Source: Stenotrophomonas sp. UBA7346 (GTDB taxonomy: Bacteria; Pseudomonadota; Gammaproteobacteria; Xanthomonadales; Xanthomonadaceae). From it: 64,000 nucleotides of DNA. The notes beneath the pieces were generated by a model, which searched no databases, was not told where the DNA came from, and saw nothing but the letters and a program-made list of their open reading frames with translations. Within the stretch, counting starts at the first letter, position 1. Each line of letters starts with the position of its first letter. The stretch spans positions 1-64,000 of the forward strand of contig DKPB01000018.1 in the NCBI GenBank assembly GCA_002471015.1, read 5' to 3'. Below are positions 1 to 8,352 of this stretch, in pieces. The translations under genes and the position numbers were made by a program.

Positions 1-615
1 CTGACCACCTTCAACGAAGTCAACCTGTCCAAGGTCTCGGCTGCGCGCAAGGAACTGCAGGAAGAGTTCGTCAAGGCCCACGGCATCAAGCTGGGCTTCA
101 TGAGCTTCTTCGTGAAGGCTGCCGCCAACGCGCTGCAGCGCTTCCCGCTGGTCAACGCCTCGATCGATGGTGACGACATCATCTATCACGGCTACTCGGA
201 CATCTCGATCGCCGTGTCCACCGACAAGGGTCTGGTGACCCCGGTGCTGCGCAACGTCGAGCGCATGTCGTTCGCCGACATCGAGAAGGCCATTGCCGAC
301 TACGCCAAGAAGGCCCGTGACGGCAAGCTGTCGCTGGAAGAACTGCAGGGCGGCACCTTCACCGTGACCAACGGCGGCACCTTCGGCTCGCTGATGTCGA
401 CCCCGATCGTCAACCCGCCGCAGAGCGCCATCCTGGGCATGCACGCCATCAAGGACCGTCCGATCGCCGAGAACGGCCAGGTCGTGATCGCGCCGATGAT
501 GTACCTGGCCATGTCCTATGACCACCGCATCATCGACGGCAAGGACTCGGTGCAGTTCCTGGTGGACATCAAGAACCAGCTGGAAAACCCGGGCCGCATG
601 CTGTTCGGTCTGTAA
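1..615 (+). CDS. sucB: Dihydrolipoyllysine succinyltransferase, E2 of 2-oxoglutarate dehydrogenase (5' truncated by window edge)
   Basis: The reading frame is open from base 1, so this is the C-terminal catalytic part (about 204 residues) of a gene that begins outside the window. The acyltransferase active-site motif SYDHRIIDGKDSVQFL (HRxxDG) lies near the end and the protein closes with GRMLFGL. E2 moves the succinyl group from lipoyl-lysine to CoA in the TCA cycle. The E3 gene lpdA follows 129 bp downstream on the same strand, as in sucA-sucB-lpd operons; this context favours SucB over the pyruvate or branched-chain E2. Confidence 0.93.
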   Translation: MTTFNEVNLSKVSAARKELQEEFVKAHGIKLGFMSFFVKAAANALQRFPLVNASIDGDDIIYHGYSDISIAVSTDKGLVTPVLRNVERMSFADIEKAIADYAKKARDGKLSLEELQGGTFTVTNGGTFGSLMSTPIVNPPQSAILGMHAIKDRPIAENGQVVIAPMMYLAMSYDHRIIDGKDSVQFLVDIKNQLENPGRMLFGL

Positions 616-629
616 TTCCGCTCGAAGCC

Positions 630-723
630 CCTCTCCCCCCGGGAGAGGGGTTGGGGTGAGGGCCAAGGCCCTCCCGCACCCTCATCCGGCGCTCCGCGCC
701 ACCTTCTCCCGCAGGGAGAAGGG
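630..723. repeat. CTCTCCC-type palindromic repeat between sucB and lpdA
   Basis: The gap holds two hairpin-forming modules: CCCCTCTCCC/GGGAGAGGGG followed by TTGGGGTGAGGGC, and CCTTCTCCC/GGGAGAAGG. The same modules recur near 14149-14260, 18782-18822, 33302-33350 and in the 33.4-33.9 kb array. It lies inside what should be one transcript and may act as an intra-operon hairpin. Confidence 0.8.
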
Positions 724-744
724 ATTGGTACCAAGGAATCTCAA

Positions 745-2169
745 ATGGCTGAACAATTCGACGTCGTCGTCATCGGTGCCGGTCCGGCCGGCTACCACGC
801 CGCCATCCGCGCCGCACAGCTGGGCCTGAAGACCGCCTGCATCGACGCAGCGCTGGGCAAGGACGGCAAGCCGGCCCTGGGCGGCACCTGCCTGCGCGTG
901 GGCTGCATCCCGTCCAAGGCGCTGCTGGACTCCTCGCGCCAGTACTGGAACATGGGCCACATCTTCGATCAGCACGGCATCAGCTTCAACGACGCCAAGA
1001 TCGACGTGAGCAAGATGGTCGGCCGCAAGGACGCCATCGTGAAGCAGTTCACCGGCGGCATCGCCCAGTTGTTCAAGGCCAACAAGGTTGCCACCTACTA
1101 CGGCTTCGGCCAGCTGCAGGCCGGCAACGTGGTCAAGGTCAAGCAGCACGACGGTTCGGAAGTCGAGCTCAAGGGCACCAACGTCATCATCGCCGCCGGT
1201 TCGGATTCGATCGAACTGCCGTTCGCCAAGTTTGATGGCAAGCACATCGTCGACAACGTCGGCGCGCTGGACTTCACCGAAGTGCCCAAGCGCCTGGCCG
1301 TGATCGGCGCTGGCGTGATCGGCCTGGAACTGGGCAGCGTGTGGAAGCGCCTGGGTTCGGAAGTGGTCATCCTGGAAGCACTGCCGGAGTTCCTGGCTGC
1401 CGCCGATGCCGAAGTGGCCAAGGTTGCCGCCAAGGAATTCAAGAAGCAGGGCCTGGACATCCGCCTCAACGCCAAGGTCTCCAAGACCGAGATCAAGGGC
1501 GAGGAAGTCATCGTCAGCTACACCGACGCCGAGGGCGAAAAGACCCTGACCGTCGACAAGCTGCTGGTGGCCGTTGGCCGCCGCGCCGCCAGCAAGGGCC
1601 TGTTGGCCGAAGGCACCGGCGTGCAGCTCAACGAGCGTGGCCAGATCGTGGTCGACGACCATTGCCACACCGGCGTTGACGGCGTGTGGGCGGTGGGCGA
1701 CTGCGTGCGCGGCCCGATGCTGGCCCACAAGGGCTTCGAGGAAGGCGTTGCCGTGGCCGAGCTGATCGCTGGCCTCCCGGGCCACGTCAATTTCGACACC
1801 ATCCCGTGGGTGATCTACACCGAACCGGAACTGGCATGGGTCGGCAAGACCGAAGCCCAGCTCAAGGCCGAAGGCATCCCGTACAAGGCTGGCAGCTTCC
1901 CGTTCGCCGCCAACGGCCGTGCTGTTGCCATGGTGGAGCCGGCTGGCTTCGTCAAGGTGCTGGCACACGCCGAAACCGACCGCGTGCTGGGCATGCACCT
2001 GGTGGGCGCCAATGTCTCCGAGCTGGTGCACGAAGGTGTGCTGACCATGGAGTTCAGCGGCTCCTCCGATGACCTGGCCCGCATCTGCCACGCCCACCCG
2101 TCGCTGTCCGAGGCAGTGCACGACGCGGCGATGGCGGTGACCAAGCGCGCCATCCACAAGGCGAATTGA
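745..2169 (+). CDS. lpdA: Dihydrolipoyl dehydrogenase (E3)
   Basis: This 474-residue flavoprotein reoxidises dihydrolipoyl groups of the 2-oxoacid dehydrogenase complexes with NAD+. Visible features are the N-terminal FAD fold GxGxxG (VIGAGPAGYHAAIRAAQLG, residues about 9-27), the redox-active disulfide motif GGTCLRVGCIPSK (about 48-60), the NAD-binding VIGAGVIGLELG (about 190) and the C-terminal HAHPSLSEAV catalytic His-Glu region. Its length fits the family. It follows sucB directly, with AAGGA upstream of the ATG, and is closed by a hairpin terminator at 2233-2264. Confidence 0.96.
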   Translation: MAEQFDVVVIGAGPAGYHAAIRAAQLGLKTACIDAALGKDGKPALGGTCLRVGCIPSKALLDSSRQYWNMGHIFDQHGISFNDAKIDVSKMVGRKDAIVKQFTGGIAQLFKANKVATYYGFGQLQAGNVVKVKQHDGSEVELKGTNVIIAAGSDSIELPFAKFDGKHIVDNVGALDFTEVPKRLAVIGAGVIGLELGSVWKRLGSEVVILEALPEFLAAADAEVAKVAAKEFKKQGLDIRLNAKVSKTEIKGEEVIVSYTDAEGEKTLTVDKLLVAVGRRAASKGLLAEGTGVQLNERGQIVVDDHCHTGVDGVWAVGDCVRGPMLAHKGFEEGVAVAELIAGLPGHVNFDTIPWVIYTEPELAWVGKTEAQLKAEGIPYKAGSFPFAANGRAVAMVEPAGFVKVLAHAETDRVLGMHLVGANVSELVHEGVLTMEFSGSSDDLARICHAHPSLSEAVHDAAMAVTKRAIHKAN

Positions 2170-2362
2170 GGCGGGGAATGGAGAATCGGGAATAGGGAAT
2201 AGTTACAGCCCTACCGATTCACCACCAAAAGGAACGCCGGCAGCGATGCTGGCGTTTCTGTTTTGAAGAAGCAGCAGATCACCGCCCGCTTCAGTGCTCC
2301 GACCCACTTTTGCTTTGCTTTTGCTTTAGCCATTCCCCACTCCCGATTCCCCATTCCCGGCC
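2170..2362. repeat. Pair of 33-nt inverted GGGAAT-rich arms flanking the lpdA terminator
   Basis: The left arm (2170-2202) and the reverse complement of the right arm (2330-2362) match at 28 of 33 positions. Both are built of GGGAAT/GGAGAAT heptamer-like units. The right arm ends 6 bp before the ATG of the next gene. A second, more diverged pair lies at 57018-57150, again ending just before a start codon. Confidence 0.75.
2233..2264 (+). terminator. Rho-independent terminator after lpdA
   Basis: AACGCCGGC and GCTGGCGTT form a stem with one internal mismatch around the loop AGCGAT, followed by TCTGTTTT. Confidence 0.75.
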
Positions 2363-2368
2363 ACAAAC

Positions 2369-2962
2369 ATGAAATCCATCTGCGTCTATTGCGGCTCCAA
2401 CCCCGGTGCCAAGCCCGTCTATGTCGAACGCGCCACCGAACTGGGCACGCGCATCGCCAACGAAGGCCTGCGCCTGGTCTATGGCGGCGGCCGCACTGGC
2501 CTGATGGGCGCGGTGGCCGATGGCGTGCTGGCCGCAGGTGGTGAGGTCACCGGTGTGATTCCGCAGCACCTGGTGGACATGGAAGTGGCGCACAAGGGCG
2601 TGACCACGCTGGAAATCGTCGGTTCCATGCATGAGCGCAAGTCGCGCATGTTCGACCTGTCCGATGCCTTCGTCGCCCTGCCCGGCGGCTTCGGTACCGC
2701 TGAGGAGATCTTCGAGATGCTGACCTGGCGCCAGCTCGGCATCGGCCACAAGCCCTGCGCCTTCCTCGACATCGACGGTTTCTACCAACCGCTGATCGGC
2801 ATGATCGACACCATGGTCAGCGAGCGCTTCCTGCACCCGGAACAGCGCGAGGACCTCTGGTACGGCGAAGACCCGACGCAGATGCTGGAATGGATGCGCA
2901 GCTACTCGCCGGCGCAGGCCGACAAGTGGTTCGACGAGAAGAAGCGCAACGCACTGCGGTAA
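2369..2962 (+). CDS. LOG family protein (TIGR00730), cytokinin riboside 5'-monophosphate phosphoribohydrolase type
   Basis: This 197-residue protein has the family signature GGGRTGLMGAVAD (about 41-53) and PGGFGTAEE (about 108-116), the PGGxGTxxE motif of Lonely Guy phosphoribohydrolases. Characterised relatives release free base from nucleoside 5'-monophosphates; the physiological substrate here cannot be told. There is no recognisable Shine-Dalgarno sequence: the ATG sits 6 bp behind the pyrimidine-rich repeat arm ending at 2362. It appears monocistronic. Confidence 0.9.
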   Translation: MKSICVYCGSNPGAKPVYVERATELGTRIANEGLRLVYGGGRTGLMGAVADGVLAAGGEVTGVIPQHLVDMEVAHKGVTTLEIVGSMHERKSRMFDLSDAFVALPGGFGTAEEIFEMLTWRQLGIGHKPCAFLDIDGFYQPLIGMIDTMVSERFLHPEQREDLWYGEDPTQMLEWMRSYSPAQADKWFDEKKRNALR

Positions 2963-3081
2963 AAAAGCCTGGCGCGCGGCAAGGCCTCGACGCTCCTGCA
3001 CGCAGGGCTGGAGCCGCCAACCCTCGTCGGCCCCCGACAGCTACCTGCCCTGCGCCGACGGCGCGGGGGCAGGCCCACGGA

Positions 3082-6003
3082 TCATTGCCCGGGCGAACCT
3101 TCACCCGCTGCAGCAAGCTGCAGGGTCTGCTCCCTCGGCAGGGGATATCCCAACAGATAGCCCTGCCCGAAACTGCAGCCCAGCTCCACCAGGGTCTGCA
3201 TCTGGCGCTCGGTCTCCACGCCTTCGCCGATGGTCTCGATGCTCAGTGTGCGCGCCAGCGACAGCACGCCCTCGACCAGCGCCAGCGTGCTCTTGCCATT
3301 CTCGGCATGCAGGCCGGCGACGAAGCTGCGGTCCACCTTCAGGGCATTGATCGGGAAACGGTGCAGATACGACAGCGCCGAATAGCCGGTACCGAAGTCA
3401 TCCAGCTGCACCACGATGCCGCGTTCTCTGAGCTCATGCAGGGTGCGCAGCGTACGCGGAGCGTCCTCCAGCAGCGCCATCTCGGTGATTTCCACCCGCA
3501 GGCGACGCGGATCGGCCCCTGCGGCTTCGATCAGCCCGAACAAGCGGCCCACGAATTCCGTCGAGCGGAAATGCCGCGGCGACACATTCACTGAAATGTA
3601 GCCGCAGGAAGTCAGCGCAAGATCGGCCAGTACCTGCTCGTAGACCAGCCAGTCCACCTGTTCGATCAAGCCACTTTCCTCGCCCAGCGCCAGGAAGTCA
3701 CCCGGATACAACAGGCCCCGGCGTTCGTGCTGCCAACGCAGCAGCGCCTCGTAGCCCACAACGGAACCGTCCTGCAAGGACACGATGGGCTGGTAGTACG
3801 GCAGGAAGTCGCGGTTCTTGATGGCGCGGCGCAGGTCCGCCTCCAGCTCCAGGCTGCGCACGGCTTCGTCATGCATCGCGCCATCGAACATCACGCAGCG
3901 GTCCTGGCCACGGATCTTGGCACGGTACATGGCCGCGTCGGCGTCACGCAGCAGATCTGCACCGGAGGTATAGCGCGGGTTCCACAGGGCGATGCCGATG
4001 CTGCCCGACGGGAACAGCTCGCGACCATCCACCCACATCGGCGCCTCCAGCGCCTTCAACAGGCGCCGCCCCAGCTCCATTGCCGCGTCCGCGCCGCGCT
4101 CGCAGTTCACCAGCAACGCGAACTCATCACCACCAAGACGGGCAACGACGTCGTCGCCGCGGACCATACGGACCAGACGGCGAGCCACCTCCACCAGCAT
4201 CTGGTCGCCGGCGGCGTGGCCAATACTGTCGTTGACCCACTTGAAGCGATCCAGGTCCAGGAACAGCAGGGCGAAGTGCGGACACACACCCAGCTCCGCA
4301 TTCTCGATCGCACGCTCCAGTCGGTCCTGCAGGTGCAGGCGGTTGGGCAGCCCGGTCAATACATCATGCATGGCCAGATGGGTCAGCCGCTGCTCGGCGC
4401 GCATGCGCTCGCCGATCTGCGCCAGCAGTTTCTGGTTGACCTCGCCCAGCTCGCGGGTGCGTTCGACCACCCGTCGCTCCAGGTCGGCATGTGCCTGCAG
4501 CAGGCGCTGCTGGTCCCGCTGACGCGCCAGGCTGTTGCCCAGGGCGCGGGCCACGAACACCATCAGGCGCCGGTCATCGGCGCTGAACACCACTTCCGGG
4601 CTGTAGCTCTGAACGGCAATAACGCCGACCACCTCGTCATCGCTGAACAAGGGCACGCCCAGCCAGCAATGCGATTTGGCACCGAACTCGCGCACCTTGC
4701 CGGCGGCAATCAGCACGTCGATATCCTCACGCATCGCCAGCACCGGCTCGCGTCGGCTCACGGTGTATTCGGTAAGCCCGTCGCTGAACGCACGCGGCGC
4801 GCGTTCGCGGTTGTAGCGGTCCACCGAGTAGACGAACTCGATGCCTTCACCGGCCTCGGTAAGCATTGCCACGTAGAAATTGCTGGCGTCCAGCAAGCCA
4901 CCAATGATGCCGTGCAGCTGGTGGTAGAACTCGGCACGACCGTGGCCCACCATCGCCAGTTCGGAAATATTGAACAACGCAGCCTGCAGCATCTCCGCGC
5001 GACGCCGCACGATGATCTCTTCCTGCAGGTGGCCGTTGATGCGCTCCAGGTCGCGGGTGCGCTCGCACACGCGCTGCTCCAGCTGCGCATGCGCCTGGTG
5101 CCGGTCCATCGCGGTCAGGATGTGCTTGGCCACGAAGTTGAGCAGCGCCCGTTCTTCTTCGCCGTAGCAGGCATCGGCTTCGTAGCTCTGCACCACGATG
5201 GCGCCGCACACCCGGTTGTCTCGCCACATGGGCACGCCCAGCCAATCGTTGCTTTCCGCGCCCTCCTGGGTGGAGGCCTGGTAATCAAGGAACTTCAGCA
5301 ATTCACGCGAGGGCCCGCTCATCACCCGCCCGTGCCGCAGCACCGCGAAGGTCAGGCTGGAGGGCATCTCGTCGTGCCGGTAGCTGCGCTCCGGCTCGGG
5401 CTGGAAGTCGTCCTGCTCATCCACGTAATAGAGGAACTTCAGGCTGCTCTGCTGCTCGTCGCATTCGACGATGTAGCAGTTCTCGGCATACATCAGCGAG
5501 CACAGGATGCGATGGAAATAACGCAGCATCTCCGGCATCGCCAGGTCCGCCCCGGCCAGGTCGGCGATTTCGTACAGGGCCCTCTGCAGCTGTTTGGATT
5601 GCTGCAGCTCATCGATCTGCAGGCGCTGCCGCTGCGACTGGAAAACACAGCCCAGCAACACCCGTGCGGTACCCTGCCACGCTTGCAGGCTGTCCGGGCC
5701 CATGCCATCGGCATCAGCCACCACCAGCGCCAGGCAGGTGCCGTCATCCTCCCAATAGAGGGATTGCCCACCGGGCGTGTCCGCACCCGCGCACAACACG
5801 CCGAATGCCTCACGGCACAACGCCTCCGCCCCAGGCGGGTAGCTGCAATTGGCTTCGCCTACGTGCGCATCGCGCCAGGCAAGCGCGATGCGGGCACCAC
5901 CGGGTAACAGCCCATGCAGGCTGGCGACCACCTTGGCAATGGGCGATGTTGTGTCAGCACGTGGCGGTGGTCCTGTACGTGCTGCGATCTCGCTGTACGA
6001 CAT
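3082..6003 (-). CDS. GAF-GAF-GGDEF-EAL cyclic-di-GMP turnover protein
   Basis: From the ATG at 6003 (MSYSEIAARTG; the frame runs open to 6087 but GAAGAGA lies upstream of 6003) it encodes 973 residues. Two GAF sensor domains (about 120-270 and 340-480) are each followed by coiled-coil linkers. A GGDEF domain carries RLGGDEF, with an RxxD inhibitory site (RGDD) exactly five residues before it. The EAL domain retains YEALLRW, NVSPRHF, VEITEM, DDFGTGYS, ALKVDRSF, GEGVETE and GQGYLLG, so both halves look catalytically intact. No transmembrane segment or signal peptide is seen, so it is probably a cytoplasmic sensor. It is divergent from the ECF sigma gene. Net activity, synthesis or hydrolysis, cannot be read from sequence. 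Confidence 0.92.
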   Translation of the reverse strand: MSYSEIAARTGPPPRADTTSPIAKVVASLHGLLPGGARIALAWRDAHVGEANCSYPPGAEALCREAFGVLCAGADTPGGQSLYWEDDGTCLALVVADADGMGPDSLQAWQGTARVLLGCVFQSQRQRLQIDELQQSKQLQRALYEIADLAGADLAMPEMLRYFHRILCSLMYAENCYIVECDEQQSSLKFLYYVDEQDDFQPEPERSYRHDEMPSSLTFAVLRHGRVMSGPSRELLKFLDYQASTQEGAESNDWLGVPMWRDNRVCGAIVVQSYEADACYGEEERALLNFVAKHILTAMDRHQAHAQLEQRVCERTRDLERINGHLQEEIIVRRRAEMLQAALFNISELAMVGHGRAEFYHQLHGIIGGLLDASNFYVAMLTEAGEGIEFVYSVDRYNRERAPRAFSDGLTEYTVSRREPVLAMREDIDVLIAAGKVREFGAKSHCWLGVPLFSDDEVVGVIAVQSYSPEVVFSADDRRLMVFVARALGNSLARQRDQQRLLQAHADLERRVVERTRELGEVNQKLLAQIGERMRAEQRLTHLAMHDVLTGLPNRLHLQDRLERAIENAELGVCPHFALLFLDLDRFKWVNDSIGHAAGDQMLVEVARRLVRMVRGDDVVARLGGDEFALLVNCERGADAAMELGRRLLKALEAPMWVDGRELFPSGSIGIALWNPRYTSGADLLRDADAAMYRAKIRGQDRCVMFDGAMHDEAVRSLELEADLRRAIKNRDFLPYYQPIVSLQDGSVVGYEALLRWQHERRGLLYPGDFLALGEESGLIEQVDWLVYEQVLADLALTSCGYISVNVSPRHFRSTEFVGRLFGLIEAAGADPRRLRVEITEMALLEDAPRTLRTLHELRERGIVVQLDDFGTGYSALSYLHRFPINALKVDRSFVAGLHAENGKSTLALVEGVLSLARTLSIETIGEGVETERQMQTLVELGCSFGQGYLLGYPLPREQTLQLAAAGEGSPGQ

Positions 6004-6107
6004 GTATCCGTTCTCTTCTGGGTTCCGGCGTACCGGAACTCCCCCCTGCAGCGAAGCATACCGTCCCCGACGCCCCGCCACGGCCACGGATGAAAGAAAA
6101 ATATCAC

Positions 6108-6121
6108 TTCACATTTGTGAA
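6108..6121. promoter_or_regulatory. Perfect TTCACA-TT-TGTGAA palindrome in a divergent promoter region
   Basis: A 14-bp perfect inverted repeat lies in the AT-richest part of the gap between the GGDEF-EAL gene (start 6003) and the ECF sigma gene (start 6186). It has the half-sites of a CRP/Clp-like operator in everted order. No regulator can be assigned. Confidence 0.4.
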
Positions 6122-6185
6122 CATGAATGCCGGAATCCGCTGTCGCAGCTAGGCAGAAAAGGCGCCAACACGTAGGCTTCGCCCC

Positions 6186-6743
6186 GTGGACACCGCCGTG
6201 CAATCCCCCACCGACGAAGCTCTGATGCTTGCCTATGCCGGCGGCGACAGCGATGCGTTTACCGAGTTGTATGGCCGCCATCGCGCGCGCCTGTTCCACT
6301 ACCTGCTGGGGCAGTTGCGCGACCGCTCGCTGGCCGAGGAGCTGTTCCAGGATGTCTGGCAGAAGATGATCAATGCCCGGCAGGGCTGGAAGCCGGACGC
6401 GGCCTTCGCCACCTGGTTGTTCCGCATCGCCCACAACCGCCTCAATGACCATTGGCGTGCTGCGCGCCACCGTCCCAGCGCCCCCGACGATGCCGAGGAG
6501 CGCACCGCGCGGCTGGCCGACGGCTGCACCCCGGAGTTGCTGGCCGACGAGCAGGCGCAGCGCCTGCAACTGCGCCAGGCACTTGCGGAGTTGCCAGCCG
6601 AACAACAGGAAGTCGTGATCCTGCGGTTGGAGCAGGAACTCAGCCTGGAGGAAATCGGGCAGATCACCGGCGTTGGCCGGGAAACCGTCAAATCGCGTCT
6701 GCGCTATGCGATGGACAAGCTGCGCGTGAGGTTGAGCGAATGA
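6186..6743 (+). CDS. ECF-type RNA polymerase sigma factor
   Basis: The 185-residue protein has the two-domain layout of extracytoplasmic-function sigma factors: region 2 (about 15-85; AFTELYGRHRARLF and WLFRIAHNRLNDHWR) and region 4 (about 120-180; LPAEQQEVVILR and SLEEIGQITGVGRETVKSRL helix-turn-helix). The start is probably GTG 6186; GTG 6198 is possible. The stop overlaps the next start (ATGA), so it is co-translated with a single-pass membrane protein that is probably its anti-sigma factor. The ECF subgroup and stimulus are unknown. Confidence 0.88.
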   Translation: MDTAVQSPTDEALMLAYAGGDSDAFTELYGRHRARLFHYLLGQLRDRSLAEELFQDVWQKMINARQGWKPDAAFATWLFRIAHNRLNDHWRAARHRPSAPDDAEERTARLADGCTPELLADEQAQRLQLRQALAELPAEQQEVVILRLEQELSLEEIGQITGVGRETVKSRLRYAMDKLRVRLSE

Positions 6744-7714
6744 ACACCTCTGACCACCTGACCCCCGAAGAACGGGACCTGGCGCGCCTGCTGGGCCGCC
6801 CCGGCGCGCGTGCCCAGGGCCCCAGCGCGCAGGTCGATGCCGACATCCTTGCACGCGCCCGTGCGCCCCTGTCGTCCGCCACGCCCGCTCCGGCTACCAC
6901 CCTGGCCAGTTCAACGGTGCCGACCGCGCAACGTCACGGCGGGCGCCGACGCCGTCGGCTGACTTCCTCGTTGGCCGTGGCGGCGTCCCTCGTACTCGTT
7001 GTGGGACTGGCATGGCAGCTGCAACCCACGGCACCGACGATCCCGCAGCATGGCGACAGCGCCGTGCAGGCCACTGACACGCCCGCCGCCGCTGCCGACG
7101 CAAGCGGTGGCGCCGAAGTGGAAACCGTGCCGCCACCTGCCGCCGTGGTGGAGGCACCTGCACAACCGGCACCGGCGGCCGAGGCCCGCAAACAGGCCAG
7201 CGCCAGCGATGCCGCGGCGAAAGCCGAACCCATGCCCGCCCCGGCCAGCCCTCCGACCGATGCGCCGATGGCCGATGCTTATGCCGCCCCGGCAACAGCA
7301 CCGCCGCCCCCTCCGGCTCCCGTAGCGATACAGGCCGAGCCCACACTGGCGAACAGCGGCGCCAGCAACGACGCGCCCCTGGCACTACGTGCACCCCGTC
7401 CCCCGTTCGAGGGCCCGCGCACCATTCCGCATGCCGGCGAGAAGGCTACCGCGAAGGCTGCTGCTGCCCGCCGCGAGCGCGCTGCCGTGGCCGCCGCACC
7501 GGCACCCCCGGCCGACATGACCACCGCCACGGCCGCACCCGTGGTCGACGTCGAGGCCGACACCCGCTTGTCGCGCCGCCATTGGCTCAAGCGCATCCGC
7601 GAGCGTCTGGACGCGGGCGACCTGGACGGCGCACGTGCCAGCCTGCGCCGCTTTGCCCATGACTACCCCGAGGCCAGGGTGCCGAAGGACCTGCAACCCC
7701 TGCTCAAGGACTGA
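6740..7714 (+). CDS. Proline/alanine-rich single-pass membrane protein, probable anti-sigma partner
   Basis: The ATG at 6740 overlaps the sigma-factor stop. The 324-residue product has a short cytoplasmic N-terminus (1-75), a basic patch GGRRRRRLT, one membrane helix (SSLAVAASLVLVVGLAW, about 76-93) and a long periplasmic Ala/Pro-rich low-complexity linker (about 95-270). A small charged C-terminal segment (HWLKRIRERLDAGDLDGARASLRRFAHDYPE, given here in family terms as a TPR-like helix pair) ends it. Coupling to an ECF sigma gene and the topology suggest a membrane anti-sigma factor, but no ZAS zinc motif (HxxxCxxC) is present, so the role is inferred. Confidence 0.6.
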   Translation: MNTSDHLTPEERDLARLLGRPGARAQGPSAQVDADILARARAPLSSATPAPATTLASSTVPTAQRHGGRRRRRLTSSLAVAASLVLVVGLAWQLQPTAPTIPQHGDSAVQATDTPAAAADASGGAEVETVPPPAAVVEAPAQPAPAAEARKQASASDAAAKAEPMPAPASPPTDAPMADAYAAPATAPPPPPAPVAIQAEPTLANSGASNDAPLALRAPRPPFEGPRTIPHAGEKATAKAAAARRERAAVAAAPAPPADMTTATAAPVVDVEADTRLSRRHWLKRIRERLDAGDLDGARASLRRFAHDYPEARVPKDLQPLLKD

Positions 7715-7746
7715 GCCCGGGGCCCCGCAGGCCCTTCTCCACTAGA

Positions 7747-8352
7747 ATGGCCGCGATGCTCGACACACTTGCCGCCCCCGCCAGCCACGAGCTGGAGATA
7801 AAACACAGCCGGTTCCTGGCCCGCGCCGCGCCGGTCACCGATGCGGCGCAGGCCATGGCCTTCATCCAATCGGTGTCGGTGGCCGATGCCACCCACAACT
7901 GCTGGGCCTACCGGCATGGCAACGACTACCGCTCCAGCGACGATGGCGAGCCGGCCGGAACCGCTGGGCGCCCGATCCTGGCCGCCATCGACGGCCAGGG
8001 TTATGACCGCATCGCGGTGGTGGTCACCCGCTGGTATGGCGGCATCAAGCTGGGCGCCGGCGGCCTGGTCCGCGCCTACGGCGGCACGGCTGCCGAGTGC
8101 CTGCGGGTGGCCGAGCGCAGCCCGCTGGTACCGATGACCGAGCGCATCCTGCAATGCGGCTTCGAGGACATGGGCATCGTCCACACGCTGCTGGGCAATG
8201 TCGGCGCCGAGAAGCTCGAAGAACACTTCCTGCCCGAAGGCCTGCGCCTGCACGTGCGGCTGCCGGCAGACCAGATCGATGCGCTGGCCCTGCGCCTGCG
8301 CGACGCCACCCGCGACCGTCTCCGTCTGAGCGAACCCGTCAACCATGACTGA
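7747..8352 (+). CDS. YigZ/IMPACT family protein (UPF0029)
   Basis: This 201-residue protein has the N-terminal UPF0029 domain with the signature DDGEPAGTAGRP (about 59-70) and VVVTRWYGGIKLGAGGLVRAYGG (around 90-112), followed by the ferredoxin-like C-terminal domain found in YigZ. The biochemical role of the family is not established; eukaryotic IMPACT relatives act on translation control. The start may be ATG 7747 or ATG 7756. Its 3' end overlaps the ABC transporter start by 8 bp, implying co-translation. Confidence 0.87.
   Translation: MAAMLDTLAAPASHELEIKHSRFLARAAPVTDAAQAMAFIQSVSVADATHNCWAYRHGNDYRSSDDGEPAGTAGRPILAAIDGQGYDRIAVVVTRWYGGIKLGAGGLVRAYGGTAAECLRVAERSPLVPMTERILQCGFEDMGIVHTLLGNVGAEKLEEHFLPEGLRLHVRLPADQIDALALRLRDATRDRLRLSEPVNHD

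Noticed and set aside
2263..2544. 93-codon ORF overlapping the start of the LOG-family gene
   Set aside because: Out of frame with the conserved protein, arginine/histidine-rich, and begins within the lpdA terminator.
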